Below are positions 7,667-16,428 of a stretch of DNA of 64,000 nucleotides, in pieces. Numbering within the stretch: the stretch's first letter is position 1; every line of letters starts with the position of its first letter. Where the stretch lies: NCBI RefSeq assembly GCF_006874475.1, contig NZ_VIRM01000027.1, positions 50,475 through 114,474 of the forward strand, given 5' to 3'. The notes below the pieces were generated by a model. The model was given only the letters and a program-made list of their open reading frames with translations, did not search any database and was not told the DNA's origin. A program made the translations under genes and the position numbers. The DNA is from Microbispora hainanensis (GTDB lineage Bacteria; Actinomycetota; Actinomycetes; Streptosporangiales; Streptosporangiaceae).

Positions 7667-8701
7667 TCAGGGCTTCGGCGGGGCGGTGCTCTCCCGTACG
7701 ACGAGGGTCGTGGCGAACTCCTTGCGGTGATGGGGGAGGGGTTCGCCCCGGGCGAGCGTCACCAGCATGGTGGCCGCCGCCCCGGCCATCTCGGCCAGCG
7801 GCTGGTGGATCGTGGTCAGCGGCGGGATGGCCCATCGCATGGGAGGCATGTCGTCGAAGCCGACGACGCTGAGGTCATCGGGGATGCGCAGCCCCAGTCG
7901 GTTGGCCGCGTGGTAGACCCCGATGGCCTGGCCGTCGTTGGAGGCGAAGACGGCCGTGGGCGGGTTGGGCAGGCGCAGCAGCCGGTGGGTGTGCGTCAGG
8001 CCGTCCTCGATCTGGTAGTCGCCCTGGCAGATCAGGTCCGGGTCGACGGGCACCCCGGCCGTGTCGAGCGCGGCGCGGTAGCCGTCGAGACGGGCCCGGC
8101 TCGACAGCGCGTGCGGCGGTCCGGTGATGATGGCGATCCGCCGGTGGCCCAGTTCCAGCAGGTGGCGGGTGGCGGTGAGCCCGCCGTTCCAGTTGCCCGC
8201 GCCCACCGAGGGGACGCGGTGTCCCGGGTCCCCGGTCGGGTCGAGGAGGACGAGAGGGATCTTGTGCGTGGCCAGCCGCTCACGCTGGAGGTCGGTCAGG
8301 CTGGAGAAGACCGCGATGACGCCGGCGGGGCGGCGGCCGAGCACGTCCTCAAGCCAGTCGGCGCCGGGGACGTGGTTGCCCTGCAGCTCGGAGATCGCCA
8401 CGGCCATGTGGTGCTCGCGCGCGACCTGCCCCACCCCTCGGGCGATCTCCGTCGGGTAGTCGCCCGCCAGCTCGTGGAAGACCAGCTCCAGCACGGCGGC
8501 AGGGCTGGAGCGCCGCCGCTGCCTGCGGAAGCCGTGCTCACGGATGAGGCCCTCGATGAGGGCGCGGGTCTCCGGCGCCACCGCGGATCGGCCGTTCACC
8601 ACCTTGGAGACCGTCGCCTTCGACACTCCGGCGAGTTCGGCAAGCTGCGCGAGGGTCAGCGGCTCTGGGACGGATGCGGACGGCTCGTCGACAACGGTCA
8701 C
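7667..8701 (-). CDS. LacI-family transcriptional regulator
   Basis: This 344-aa protein is taken from a GTG at 8701. The LacI helix-turn-helix and hinge follow at once (LAQLAELAGVSKATVSKVVN, residues ~15-34), then a periplasmic-binding-protein-like sugar-sensing domain with GHRRIAIITGP, FASNDGQAIG and DLSVVGFDDMP. The frame remains open far upstream, but that sequence is only the antisense of the next genes. No carbohydrate gene adjoins it, so its target is either itself or distant. Palindromes with A/T-rich arms around a central CG lie in its upstream region and are plausible autoregulatory operators. Confidence 0.88.
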   Translation of the reverse strand: MTVVDEPSASVPEPLTLAQLAELAGVSKATVSKVVNGRSAVAPETRALIEGLIREHGFRRQRRRSSPAAVLELVFHELAGDYPTEIARGVGQVAREHHMAVAISELQGNHVPGADWLEDVLGRRPAGVIAVFSSLTDLQRERLATHKIPLVLLDPTGDPGHRVPSVGAGNWNGGLTATRHLLELGHRRIAIITGPPHALSSRARLDGYRAALDTAGVPVDPDLICQGDYQIEDGLTHTHRLLRLPNPPTAVFASNDGQAIGVYHAANRLGLRIPDDLSVVGFDDMPPMRWAIPPLTTIHQPLAEMAGAAATMLVTLARGEPLPHHRKEFATTLVVRESTAPPKP

Positions 8702-8729
8702 GAACCGCAGTCTAACGTCGCTGTGGGGG

Positions 8730-8748
8730 CGAAACCCTGAATGTTTCG
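8730..8748. promoter_or_regulatory. Inverted repeat CGAAAC-N7-GTTTCG upstream of lacI
   Basis: Six-bp arms are separated by seven bases, 29 bp upstream of the lacI start. A related pair of overlapping palindromes, GTTTCGGAAAC and AAACCGGTTT, lies at 8809-8825. Both resemble LacI-family operators of the GAAAC/GTTTC type. Confidence 0.5.
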
Positions 8749-8808
8749 GTGATAAGCCGAATAATTTCAGTGTGTCATCAGGTTCGCGCTGCATGCCGAG
8801 TGCGAAAA

Positions 8809-8825
8809 GTTTCGGAAACCGGTTT
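8809..8825. promoter_or_regulatory. Overlapping palindromes GTTTCGGAAAC / AAACCGGTTT
   Basis: The two palindromes share the GAAAC segment and overlap the 3' end of the XRE gene. They share half-site sequence with the repeat at 8730-8748, which suggests a paired site for the adjacent LacI protein. Confidence 0.45.
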
Positions 8826-9684
8826 AGACAGCCGGTGCCGGCGTGCTGAACGCGCTGGTAGCGGTGAGGGATGCGAGGCGCTCCGCGTCCTCGGTGCCGG
8901 GCTCGGCCGTGTAGACCATGATGCGCAGGTCGCTGCCCGTCACGGTGAGCACGTCGCAGTCCAGCGTCAGGGGACCGGCCTCCGGATGGTCGATGATCTT
9001 GTGCCCGGCCTCGTGCCGGCTGACGGCGCCGGAATCCCACAGCTCGGCGAACCGGCCGCTGTTCGCGCGCAGATCCGCGACCAGCCGCCGCAGCCGCTGG
9101 TCGGCCGGGTAGCGGTCGGCGGTCGCACGCAGGTCGGCGACCAGGGCCGCCTCGAACGCCCGCAGGGACTCCGGAGTGTGCCGGGTCCGGCCGCCGGGGC
9201 CGAGGAAGTGCCGCCAGACGGCGTTGCGCTGGTCGCCGCGCCACTCCGACGGGTCGCCCATCAACGCGGCGTACGGCGGGTTGGCCAGCAGCAGCGTCCA
9301 GCACGCGTCGAAGACCGCGACGGGCGTGCCGTCCAGCCGGTCGAGCAGCCGCCGTACGCTCGGGGTGATGTGCGCCGGCACCGTCTTCGGGCTCGGCGGC
9401 GCCAGCCCCGCCAGCCGGAACAGGTGCGCGCGTTCGGTGTCCGTCAGCCGCAGGGCCCGGGCCAGGGCCTCGACGATCTGGGCCGACGGATGGGAGGCCC
9501 GGCCCTGTTCGAGGCGGGTCACGTAGTCGACGGAGATCCCGGCCAGCAGGGCAAGCTCCTCGCGGCGAAGACCGGCCGTGCGCCGCTGTCCGCTCGCGGG
9601 CAGCCCCGCGTTCTCGGGCGCGACCCGGTCGCGCCAGCGGCGCAGCGCCTCGCCCAACGCTCTTGTCGTTCCCCCCGTCGCCAT
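8824..9684 (-). CDS. XRE-family regulator with MmyB-like ligand-binding domain
   Basis: This 286-aa protein has an N-terminal helix-turn-helix (RRTAGLRREELALLAGISVD, about residues 35-55) and a C-terminal MmyB-type domain with FDACWTLLLANPPYAALMGD and DHPEAGPLTLDCDVL. These are one-component regulators common next to oxidoreductase or MFS genes in actinomycetes. A GTG two codons upstream (9690) is an alternative start. It sits just downstream of the MFS remnant that ends at 9700 and was probably co-transcribed with it. Its original partner transporter is now truncated. Confidence 0.85.
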   Translation of the reverse strand: MATGGTTRALGEALRRWRDRVAPENAGLPASGQRRTAGLRREELALLAGISVDYVTRLEQGRASHPSAQIVEALARALRLTDTERAHLFRLAGLAPPSPKTVPAHITPSVRRLLDRLDGTPVAVFDACWTLLLANPPYAALMGDPSEWRGDQRNAVWRHFLGPGGRTRHTPESLRAFEAALVADLRATADRYPADQRLRRLVADLRANSGRFAELWDSGAVSRHEAGHKIIDHPEAGPLTLDCDVLTVTGSDLRIMVYTAEPGTEDAERLASLTATSAFSTPAPAV

Positions 9685-9699
9685 GCCCACCAGTCTGCA

Positions 9700-10408
9700 T
9701 CACCGGTGCCGGTCGAGCTCCTCGAAGAGGGCGGCCGCCCGTACGGCGGTGCCCTGAGCCCTGCGCCCGGTGCTCAGCAGCGCGAGGACCAGGATGCCGG
9801 CGCCGAGCCCGAGCACCAGCCACCACACGCCGTGCACACCGGCGACGGCGACGCCCAGAGTGGTGCCGGTCTGCCGGCCGGCCGAGGCCAGCGAGGCCGC
9901 CACCCCGGCCATGGATCGGGGCATGCCGGAGACCGCCGTGTTGGTGATCGGCGGGTTGACGGTGCCCAGGAAGACGCCGAACAGCAGATAGGTCGCGAGC
10001 ACGGCCGGCAGCGGGGTGGCCGGTCCGAGCCAGAGCGACACGCCGCCGCCCAGCGCCAGCGCGGTCCCGGCGACCACCAGCGGCAGCCGGGGGCCGCGCG
10101 TGCCGACCAGCCGGCCCGTGAGCGGAGACAGCAGCAGGACCACCCCTCCGACCGGGAGCAGGCACAGCCCGGTCGCCAGCGCGGACAGGCCGCGTACGTC
10201 CTGGAGATACTGCGTCGTCACGAACAGGAACACGCCGAACCCGCACAGGGCGAACAACGCCGTCAGCACCGCGGAGCCGAACGGCACGCTGCGGAACAGG
10301 CGCAGCTCCAGCAGCGGATCGGCCAGCGGATCGGCGCGGCGCGGCTCGTACGCGAGGATGCCCAGCGCGGCGACGACGGCGACGGCGATCAGCCAGCCGA
10401 TGCACGGC
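9700..10408 (-). pseudogene. 5'-truncated MFS transporter (DHA2-like), C-terminal half
   Basis: The frame gives hydrophobic segments followed by LLELRLFRSVPFG, the typical centre of 14-helix DHA2 drug exporters, and then the C-terminal helices ending ALFEELDRHR. The N-terminal half, including the first helices and motif A, is absent. The frame runs upstream into non-homologous sequence and a stop, and a divergent intact gene begins ~140 bp away. A GTG at 10287 could give a 195-aa fragment. The loss point is marked by a 13-nt tandem repeat at 10456-10491. Confidence 0.7.
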
Positions 10409-10455
10409 GCCAGGCCGCACAGCTCGAGGTCAAGCGCGGCGGCGGGCGGTGTGGC

Positions 10456-10491
10456 CGCCTCGTCCAGTCGCCTCGTCCAGTCGCCTCGTCC
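10456..10491. repeat. 13-nt tandem repeat (CGCCTCGTCCAGT), about 2.8 units
   Basis: It lies at the truncated end of the MFS remnant and could mark the deletion breakpoint. Confidence 0.75.
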
Positions 10492-10544
10492 GGGCCGGCC
10501 TCACCCGGTTGAAACGCATCCTCGAATAGGGGTTCATTGCGTGC

Positions 10545-11825
10545 ATGCGCAGTCGCTTGAGGAAGCTCAAAGGCATGACTGGCGCCGCGGGCGGGTCTCT
10601 GGCGCGTAATCGCGAGTTCCGCCTGCTGTGGCTCAGCTTCACGATGTCCGTGGCGGGCGACCAGATCTTCCCCGTCACCGTCACCATCGCGGCCCTCAAC
10701 GCGGGCGGCACCGCCTCGACCGTCGGCGCGATCTTCACCTGCCGGTGGATCGCGTTGATCGTGTTCGCGCTGCTCGGCGGGCTGTGGGCCGACCGGCTGC
10801 CCCGCCGTACGGTGATGGTCGCCTCGCTGGCCTTCCAATGCTGCGTCGCGGCCGTCGGGTTGAGCGGCGTCGCCTCGCCGTGGCTTCTCGCGCTGCTGGT
10901 CTTCCTCGTCGGAGGGGCGGAGGCGTTCCACCGGCCCGCATACCAGGCGTGCCTGTCCTCGGTCCTCACCCCCGCCCAGCGTCCGGCGGGCGCTGCGCTG
11001 ACGGCCGTCTCCTGGCGGCTCGGCGCCATGATCGGGCCAGGTCTCGGCGCGTACGTCGTGACGGAGTGGTCCGCGAGGATCGGATTCCTCGCCGTGCTGA
11101 CGGCCTATCTGCTCGGTCTCGTCCTTCTCCTGCCGTTACGCGAACCCGTCGTCACGCCGGGGCGGCGGGCGTCCGCCGTACGGGAGATCGCCGACGGCCT
11201 GTCCGAGGTCGTCCGGCGGCGGTGGGTCCTGGGGATCATCGTCGCCGTCGCGCTCCAGCAGATGTTCACGATCGCGCCGGCGCAGGTCCTGCTGCCGATC
11301 GTCTCCCGCGAGACCTTCGGCGGCGACACCGTGTATGGCTCCGCCCTCGCCCTGCTGTCGGTCGGCGGCCTGGCGGGCGGGCTCGTCAGCATGAGGTGGA
11401 AACCCGGCCGGCCGGGGCTCGCCGGCGTCGCCGGGCTCGCCCTCTACGGCCTCGTGCCGCTCGCGCTCGCCTGGCCGGTGTCGCCGGAATTCGTGTACGC
11501 GTGCTACGTCACGGTGGGCCTGGGGCTGGAGATCTTCGCCGTTCAATGGGTGGTGAACCTCCAGAGGGAGATCCCTCCGGAGCGGCTCGCCCGGGTCACC
11601 TCCGTGGACTGGCTGGCCGCCTCGGTCATGACGCCCCTCGGCCTGACGCTCACCGGCCCGGTCGTCGCGGCGATCGGCCGCCCGGCGCTTCTGGCCATCG
11701 GCGTGGTGGCCGGATTCGCCGTGCCGATCGCCACTCTTCTCCTCCGCGGCATGACCCGCTTCCAGAGCGACGCCCCCCGCGCTCGGCCTGAACTGAGATC
11801 GCCGAACTATGGTCGCAGCCCATGA
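10545..11825 (+). CDS. MFS transporter, DHA3-like exporter
   Basis: This 426-aa membrane protein has about 12 hydrophobic segments. LARNREFRLLWLSFTMSVAGDQ at the N-terminus and GGLWADRLPRRTVM (motif A, about residues 78-91) match DHA3/MefA-type exporters. Substrates in this family are macrolides, siderophores and other small molecules. An internal ATG at 10575 with a nearby purine-rich stretch is an alternative start. The stop overlaps the start of the next gene (ATGA). It could export a drug, but the neighbours do not define which one. Confidence 0.85.
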   Translation: MRSRLRKLKGMTGAAGGSLARNREFRLLWLSFTMSVAGDQIFPVTVTIAALNAGGTASTVGAIFTCRWIALIVFALLGGLWADRLPRRTVMVASLAFQCCVAAVGLSGVASPWLLALLVFLVGGAEAFHRPAYQACLSSVLTPAQRPAGAALTAVSWRLGAMIGPGLGAYVVTEWSARIGFLAVLTAYLLGLVLLLPLREPVVTPGRRASAVREIADGLSEVVRRRWVLGIIVAVALQQMFTIAPAQVLLPIVSRETFGGDTVYGSALALLSVGGLAGGLVSMRWKPGRPGLAGVAGLALYGLVPLALAWPVSPEFVYACYVTVGLGLEIFAVQWVVNLQREIPPERLARVTSVDWLAASVMTPLGLTLTGPVVAAIGRPALLAIGVVAGFAVPIATLLLRGMTRFQSDAPRARPELRSPNYGRSP

Positions 11826-12658
11826 GGATCCTCATCGTGGGCGGCAGCGGCTTTCTCGGCGACCCGCTCGTACGGCAGGCCGCGGCGGAGGGCCATGCCG
11901 TGGCCGCGACCTATCTGACCAGGCAGGGAACGGCGGCGGGGGCAGACTGGCTGCCGCTCGACGTCCGCGACCGCACCGCCGCACTCGACTTGATCGGCGC
12001 GTTCGGCGCCGACGTGGTCGTCAACACGGCCTCCGGCGGATCGGACTGGATGACGACGGCTGTCGGCGCCGCTCACGTGGCCGTCGCGACCGCCGCGCAC
12101 GGGGCACGCCTGGTGCACGTGTCCAGCGACGCCGTCTTCTCGGGTGAGGCGATCACCTATGCCGAGGACCGCGTCCCCGATCCGGTCACACCGTACGGAG
12201 CGGCGAAGGCGGCCGGGGAGGCCGCTGTGCAGGCGATCATCCCGACCGCGGTGATCGCACGGACCTCCCTGATCATCGGGGACGGCGGCTCCGGGCACGA
12301 AGGACTGGTGCACGCGCTCGCCTCGGGCGGCGTGAAGGGGATGCTGTTCACCGACGACGTGCGCTGCCCCGTGCACGTCCGTGACCTGGCCGCGGCCCTC
12401 CTGGAGCTGGCGAGCTCCGATCGTGCGGGGGTCCATCACGTGGCCGGGGCGGACGCGGTGAGCCGATATGAACTCGGATGTCTCGTCGCGCGGCGCGACG
12501 GCATCGATCCGGCCCGGCTCCCGTACGGCAGGCGCGCCGACACCGACCTGCCCGGCCCGCTCGACGTGCGGCTCGACTGCCGCCTGACGCAGCGGCACCT
12601 GACCACCAGGCTGCGCGGTGCGCGGGAGTTCCTGACTCAGCCGAGGATCTCGACGTAG
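11822..12658 (+). CDS. RmlD-like NAD-dependent sugar reductase family (extended SDR)
   Basis: This 278-aa protein starts MRILIVGGSGFLG with a GGxGxxG Rossmann motif. It has HVSSDAVFSG and PVTPYGAAKAAGE, where YxxxK supplies the catalytic Tyr/Lys of extended SDRs related to dTDP-4-dehydrorhamnose reductase. There is no rhamnose operon here, so the true substrate is open. It overlaps the MFS stop by ATGA, and its own 3' end overlaps the convergent rph gene by 22 bp. Confidence 0.83.
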   Translation: MRILIVGGSGFLGDPLVRQAAAEGHAVAATYLTRQGTAAGADWLPLDVRDRTAALDLIGAFGADVVVNTASGGSDWMTTAVGAAHVAVATAAHGARLVHVSSDAVFSGEAITYAEDRVPDPVTPYGAAKAAGEAAVQAIIPTAVIARTSLIIGDGGSGHEGLVHALASGGVKGMLFTDDVRCPVHVRDLAAALLELASSDRAGVHHVAGADAVSRYELGCLVARRDGIDPARLPYGRRADTDLPGPLDVRLDCRLTQRHLTTRLRGAREFLTQPRIST

Positions 12659-15219
12659 CCGTCGGTGCCGTGGACGCGGATCCGCTCCCCGTCCCGGATC
12701 AGCCGGGTGGCCTGTTCCACGCCCACGACGGCCGGCAGGCCGTACTCCCGCGCGATCACCGCGCCGTGCGTCATGAGGCCGCCCACTTCCGTCACCAGGC
12801 CGGCGGCGGCGACGAACAGAGGGGTCCAGCTGGGGTCGGTGTAGGCGGTGACCAGGATGTCGCCCGCGTCGAGGCCGGCCTGCGCCATGTCCATGACGAC
12901 GCGGGCACGGCCCTCGACGGTGCCGGCCGAGACCGGGAGGCCCACCAGCGCGCCGGGCGGGGCGTCGTCACGCCGATAGCGGCCGGTAACGACCTCGCCG
13001 TCCGACGTGAGGACCCGGGGCGGGGTGAGCGCCTCGTACGACCGGAACGCCGCGCGCCTTTCCAAGATGAGCTCGGCGTCCACGTTGTTGGTGCGCACGA
13101 CGTCGCGCAACTCCTGGAACCGGAGGAAGAAGATGTCGTCCTTCTCCCGCAGGACGCCGGAATGCACAAGGCGCTCGGCCTCCCGCAGCAACGCCTGCTT
13201 GTAGACGAAGTAGCGGCTGACCATGCCATATTTGGGATACTCCCGATATCCGGCGAAGGCGCGAACGCGGTCGATCATCCGCTTGGTCTCCTCGGCCTTG
13301 CGCTCGCCGTCGGGCAGGACGCGCAGGCGCGTCAGCAGGTCCCGCTCCTTGCGTAGCGACTCCTGGCGTCCCTGCTCGAAGCGCCGCTTGCCGGCGCCCG
13401 GCTCGAAGTTCTTGATGTTGCCGAGGATGGTGGGCACGAGCGTGGCGGGGTTCTCGCTCCAGCGCGTCCTGGTGATGTCGATCTCGCCCGCGCAGCGCAT
13501 GCCGTACGCGTCGAGGTAGCCCCGGACGGCGTCACGCGCCTCCCGTCCGCCGGGCAGCCCCGACAGTTCGCCGAGGAAGCCGTCGCCCTCCCGGCCCTCG
13601 TCCACGACGCGCTGCAGGAACGCCACGACGTCCGGGTACGGCCGGATCGCGTCGGCGACGTCGAGGAGCGCCAGCCCCATCTCCGACGTGACGTTGTGGG
13701 GGACGGACTGCGCGAGCACGTCGGCGGCGTTCTTCTCGCCCAGCCACGCCTCGATGTGGTCGTTGAGCCACCAGGTCGCCTCCATCCCCGCCATGATCAC
13801 CTGGGTGCTCACCGGGTCGAACAGGACGCGCTTCAGCTCCGCGATGTCGGCCAGGATGAAGTCGAGCAGCGCCGGCCCGGAAAGTCCCTGGATCTCGTGC
13901 CGGAGGGCGGCGACGGACGCCTCACTGTTCTGGATCAACCGCGTGACGACGCCCGGATCGATCTCGATCGGGGCAGGCGCGTCACCTGCAGGTGCGGAGC
14001 CGGCGGATGGGGGGCGGGCGGGTGGGGGGCCGGCGGGTGCGGGGCCGGGATCTTCGTCGGGGAGCGTGCGGATGACGTCGCCGCGGTCGAGGAGGGTCTG
14101 CAGCGCGTCCCGGATCAGCGGGTCGGACCTCCCCAGGGTCCCGACGAGCCGCTCGCGACCCGCGGCCGTCGCCAGGATGGGGGCGACGTCGACGAACAGC
14201 CGTCCGCCCGCCTCGTGCATGGGCCGCGGGGTCGTGAGCTGCCACAGGGAGAGCCCGAGAGGCTTCATCGCGTCGGTCATCATCTGCTGGTGACCCACGG
14301 AGACGTAGACGTGGTTCTCCTGGTCATCGGTCGCGGGAACGGGGAACAGGGTGGTGATCGCCCGGCTCTGCACGATGTGGAAGTCGTCGCCGGCCAGGCA
14401 CCATTCGATGTCCTGGGGCCGGCCGAAGTGCGCTTCGATCCGCCGGCCCAGCCGCACCAGGCGTACGGCCTGCGCGTCCGTCAGAACCGGCTCGCCAGCG
14501 GTGACCGTTCTGGAGACGACCTGGTCGTCGCGCACCGTGTAGCCGTCCCCGGAAACCCGGCCGGAGACGAGCGCCTCGCCGAGCCCTCGGACGGCCTCCA
14601 CGGTGGCGGTCTTCCGGTTCGAGGTCACCGGGTCGGCGGTGAACAGGATCCCCGCCGCGTCGGGGAACACCATCCGCTGCACGACCACGGCCATCCGCAC
14701 CTTCCGGTCGTCGAAGCCGTTGCGGCGCCGGTAGGTCACCGCCCGTTCGGTGAACAGCGAGGCCCAGCACCGCCGTACGTGCCGGAGGATCTCCTCCAAA
14801 CCCACGACGTTCAGATAGGAGTCCTGCTGGCCGGCGAAGGACGCGGTCGGCAGGTCCTCGGCCGTCGCGCTGGAACGCACCGCGTAGGAGTCCTGCTCCC
14901 CGAGCCGTACGAGCGATTCGCGGATCTCCGCCACGAGGTCGTCCGGCATCGCGACGTCTTCCACTGCGCTGCGGATGTCCGCGGTCAGGGCGCGGATCGC
15001 CGCGTGGTCGTCCGCCTCCACGCGCGACAGCAGGTCGAGCCGAGCGTCGATCGACGGCGTCTCGGACACCACCCGCTGGAAGGCGTCCGTCGTGACGCAG
15101 AAGCCGTCCGGCACGCGGACGCCGTCGATCCGCGAGAGCTCGCCCAGGTGCGTTCCCTTGCCGCCGACATCCGCGAGATTCGTCGCGTCGATCTGCTCGA
15201 AACCCATCACGTAGCGCAA
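12637..15219 (-). CDS. rph: Rifamycin-inactivating phosphotransferase
   Basis: This 860-aa protein matches the length and order of Rph: an N-terminal ATP-grasp domain (VGGKGTHLGELSRIDGVRVP near the start, YAVRSSATAEDLP for ATP binding), a long helical rifamycin-binding middle, and a C-terminal swivelling His domain with GGLMTHGAVIAREYGLPAVV, where the His carries phosphate. Rph uses ATP to phosphorylate a rifamycin ansa-chain hydroxyl, releasing AMP and phosphate. The TTG at 15219 is chosen because GGAG lies eight bases before it; the ATG at 15207 is too far from any such site. A proline-rich insert occurs near residues 390-410. Role: intrinsic rifamycin resistance. Confidence 0.88.
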   Translation of the reverse strand: MRYVMGFEQIDATNLADVGGKGTHLGELSRIDGVRVPDGFCVTTDAFQRVVSETPSIDARLDLLSRVEADDHAAIRALTADIRSAVEDVAMPDDLVAEIRESLVRLGEQDSYAVRSSATAEDLPTASFAGQQDSYLNVVGLEEILRHVRRCWASLFTERAVTYRRRNGFDDRKVRMAVVVQRMVFPDAAGILFTADPVTSNRKTATVEAVRGLGEALVSGRVSGDGYTVRDDQVVSRTVTAGEPVLTDAQAVRLVRLGRRIEAHFGRPQDIEWCLAGDDFHIVQSRAITTLFPVPATDDQENHVYVSVGHQQMMTDAMKPLGLSLWQLTTPRPMHEAGGRLFVDVAPILATAAGRERLVGTLGRSDPLIRDALQTLLDRGDVIRTLPDEDPGPAPAGPPPARPPSAGSAPAGDAPAPIEIDPGVVTRLIQNSEASVAALRHEIQGLSGPALLDFILADIAELKRVLFDPVSTQVIMAGMEATWWLNDHIEAWLGEKNAADVLAQSVPHNVTSEMGLALLDVADAIRPYPDVVAFLQRVVDEGREGDGFLGELSGLPGGREARDAVRGYLDAYGMRCAGEIDITRTRWSENPATLVPTILGNIKNFEPGAGKRRFEQGRQESLRKERDLLTRLRVLPDGERKAEETKRMIDRVRAFAGYREYPKYGMVSRYFVYKQALLREAERLVHSGVLREKDDIFFLRFQELRDVVRTNNVDAELILERRAAFRSYEALTPPRVLTSDGEVVTGRYRRDDAPPGALVGLPVSAGTVEGRARVVMDMAQAGLDAGDILVTAYTDPSWTPLFVAAAGLVTEVGGLMTHGAVIAREYGLPAVVGVEQATRLIRDGERIRVHGTDGYVEILG

Positions 15220-15456
15220 TTCGGTCGCTCCATCGTTCGCCGGGCCGGTTCGCAACGGGCAAGTATGGAGCACTTTCCGGCGCCTCATGAGGCGCCCGCA
15301 TCCGCTATACAGTGAAAGTGGAGGGGTGAAACCGGGGGAGCCCGCGTGAAGCCCCCTGGAGCCCCCGTGAAGCCGCACTGAAGCCACCGTGAAGCCGCAC
15401 GCGCGGAAGCTCTTCTCGAACGCCGGGAGACACCCGGCGGAGAGAGGAGACGCGCC
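15220..15456. promoter_or_regulatory. Divergent promoter region rph / ABC exporter
   Basis: The region holds a perfect 18-bp palindrome, GGCGCCTCATGAGGCGCC (15279-15296), and several GTGAAGCC-type short repeats (about 15344-15395). The rifamycin-associated element known upstream of some rph genes was looked for by eye and not seen. No confident -35/-10 pair could be assigned for either direction. Confidence 0.5.
15279..15296. promoter_or_regulatory. Perfect 18-bp palindrome in the rph leader
   Basis: GGCGCCTCATGAGGCGCC is self-complementary and lies 60 bp upstream of the rph start. It could be an operator or, if transcribed, a leader hairpin. Confidence 0.5.
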
Positions 15457-16428
15457 ATGGCGGACCTCAGTGCCGTCCGGGCCGACGGTCTGGTCAAGAA
15501 CTTCGGCGACTTCCGGGCCGTGGACGGCATCGACCTGCACGTACGGCAGGGCGAGATCTTCGGGGTCCTCGGCCCCAACGGAGCCGGGAAGACCACGACG
15601 CTCCGGATGCTCGCCACCCTGCTCCCGATCGACGGCGGCCGCGCGGAGATCTTCGGCGTCGACGTCCGGCGGGAACCCCACCGCATCCGGCAACTGGTCG
15701 GCGTCACCGGCCAGTACGCCTCGGTGGACGAGGACCTGACCGCCCGGGAGAACCTCTGGCTGTTCGCCCGTCTGCAGGGCGTGACGAGCGCCCGGGCCAA
15801 GAGCATCGCCGGTGACCTGCTCGAACGCTTCGGCCTCCAGGAGGCGGCCAACCGTCCCCTGTCGCAGTTCAGCGGTGGCATGCGCCGCCGCCTCGACCTG
15901 GCGTCGAGCCTGATCACCCGCCCGCCCCTGATCTTCCTGGACGAGCCCACGACCGGCCTCGATCCGAGGACGCGGGGTCAGATGTGGGACACGATCCGCG
16001 AGCTGGTGACCGACGGTTCCACGATCCTCCTGACGACCCAGTATCTGGACGAGGCCGACCAGCTGGCCGACCGCATCGCCGTGATCGACCGGGGCCGCAA
16101 GGTCGCCGAGGACACCCCCGACGCGCTGAAGACCCAGGTCGGCGAGTCGACGCTGCAGCTCCGCCTGGCGGAGGGCGCCGACACCGCCCTGGGTGCGGAC
16201 GTCGTCCGCCGGCTGCTGGGCGAGGAACCGGTCCTCAGCCCGGAGTCAGGACGCATGAACATCCCCCTTCCCGACCCCGACCGGGCCGCGGACGTCCTGA
16301 TCGCCCTGAGGCAGGCAGGTCTCGGCATCTCCTCGGTGAGCGTCGCCAAGCCGACGCTTGACGAGGTCTTCCTGGCGCTGACCGGCCACGGCGCCGACGT
16401 CGAATCCCAGATGGAGGCGGCCCGATGA
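15457..16428 (+). CDS. ABC exporter ATP-binding protein, DrrA-like
   Basis: This 323-aa protein has Walker A GPNGAGKTTT (about residues 41-50), signature FSGGMRRRLDLA (about 139-150), Walker B LIFLDEP and the switch His replaced by Gln in LLTTQYLDEADQ. That Gln is normal in the DrrA drug-resistance subgroup, as is the C-terminal extension ending in KPTLDEVFLALTG. GAGAGGAG precedes the ATG. The next gene overlaps by ATGA. With the permease it forms a drug or natural-product exporter. Confidence 0.9.
   Translation: MADLSAVRADGLVKNFGDFRAVDGIDLHVRQGEIFGVLGPNGAGKTTTLRMLATLLPIDGGRAEIFGVDVRREPHRIRQLVGVTGQYASVDEDLTARENLWLFARLQGVTSARAKSIAGDLLERFGLQEAANRPLSQFSGGMRRRLDLASSLITRPPLIFLDEPTTGLDPRTRGQMWDTIRELVTDGSTILLTTQYLDEADQLADRIAVIDRGRKVAEDTPDALKTQVGESTLQLRLAEGADTALGADVVRRLLGEEPVLSPESGRMNIPLPDPDRAADVLIALRQAGLGISSVSVAKPTLDEVFLALTGHGADVESQMEAAR

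Noticed and set aside
15220..15693. N-terminal extension of Rph by about 158 residues
   Set aside because: The extension is low complexity, crosses repeats and has no homology; a TTG with a good ribosome-binding site matches the family start.
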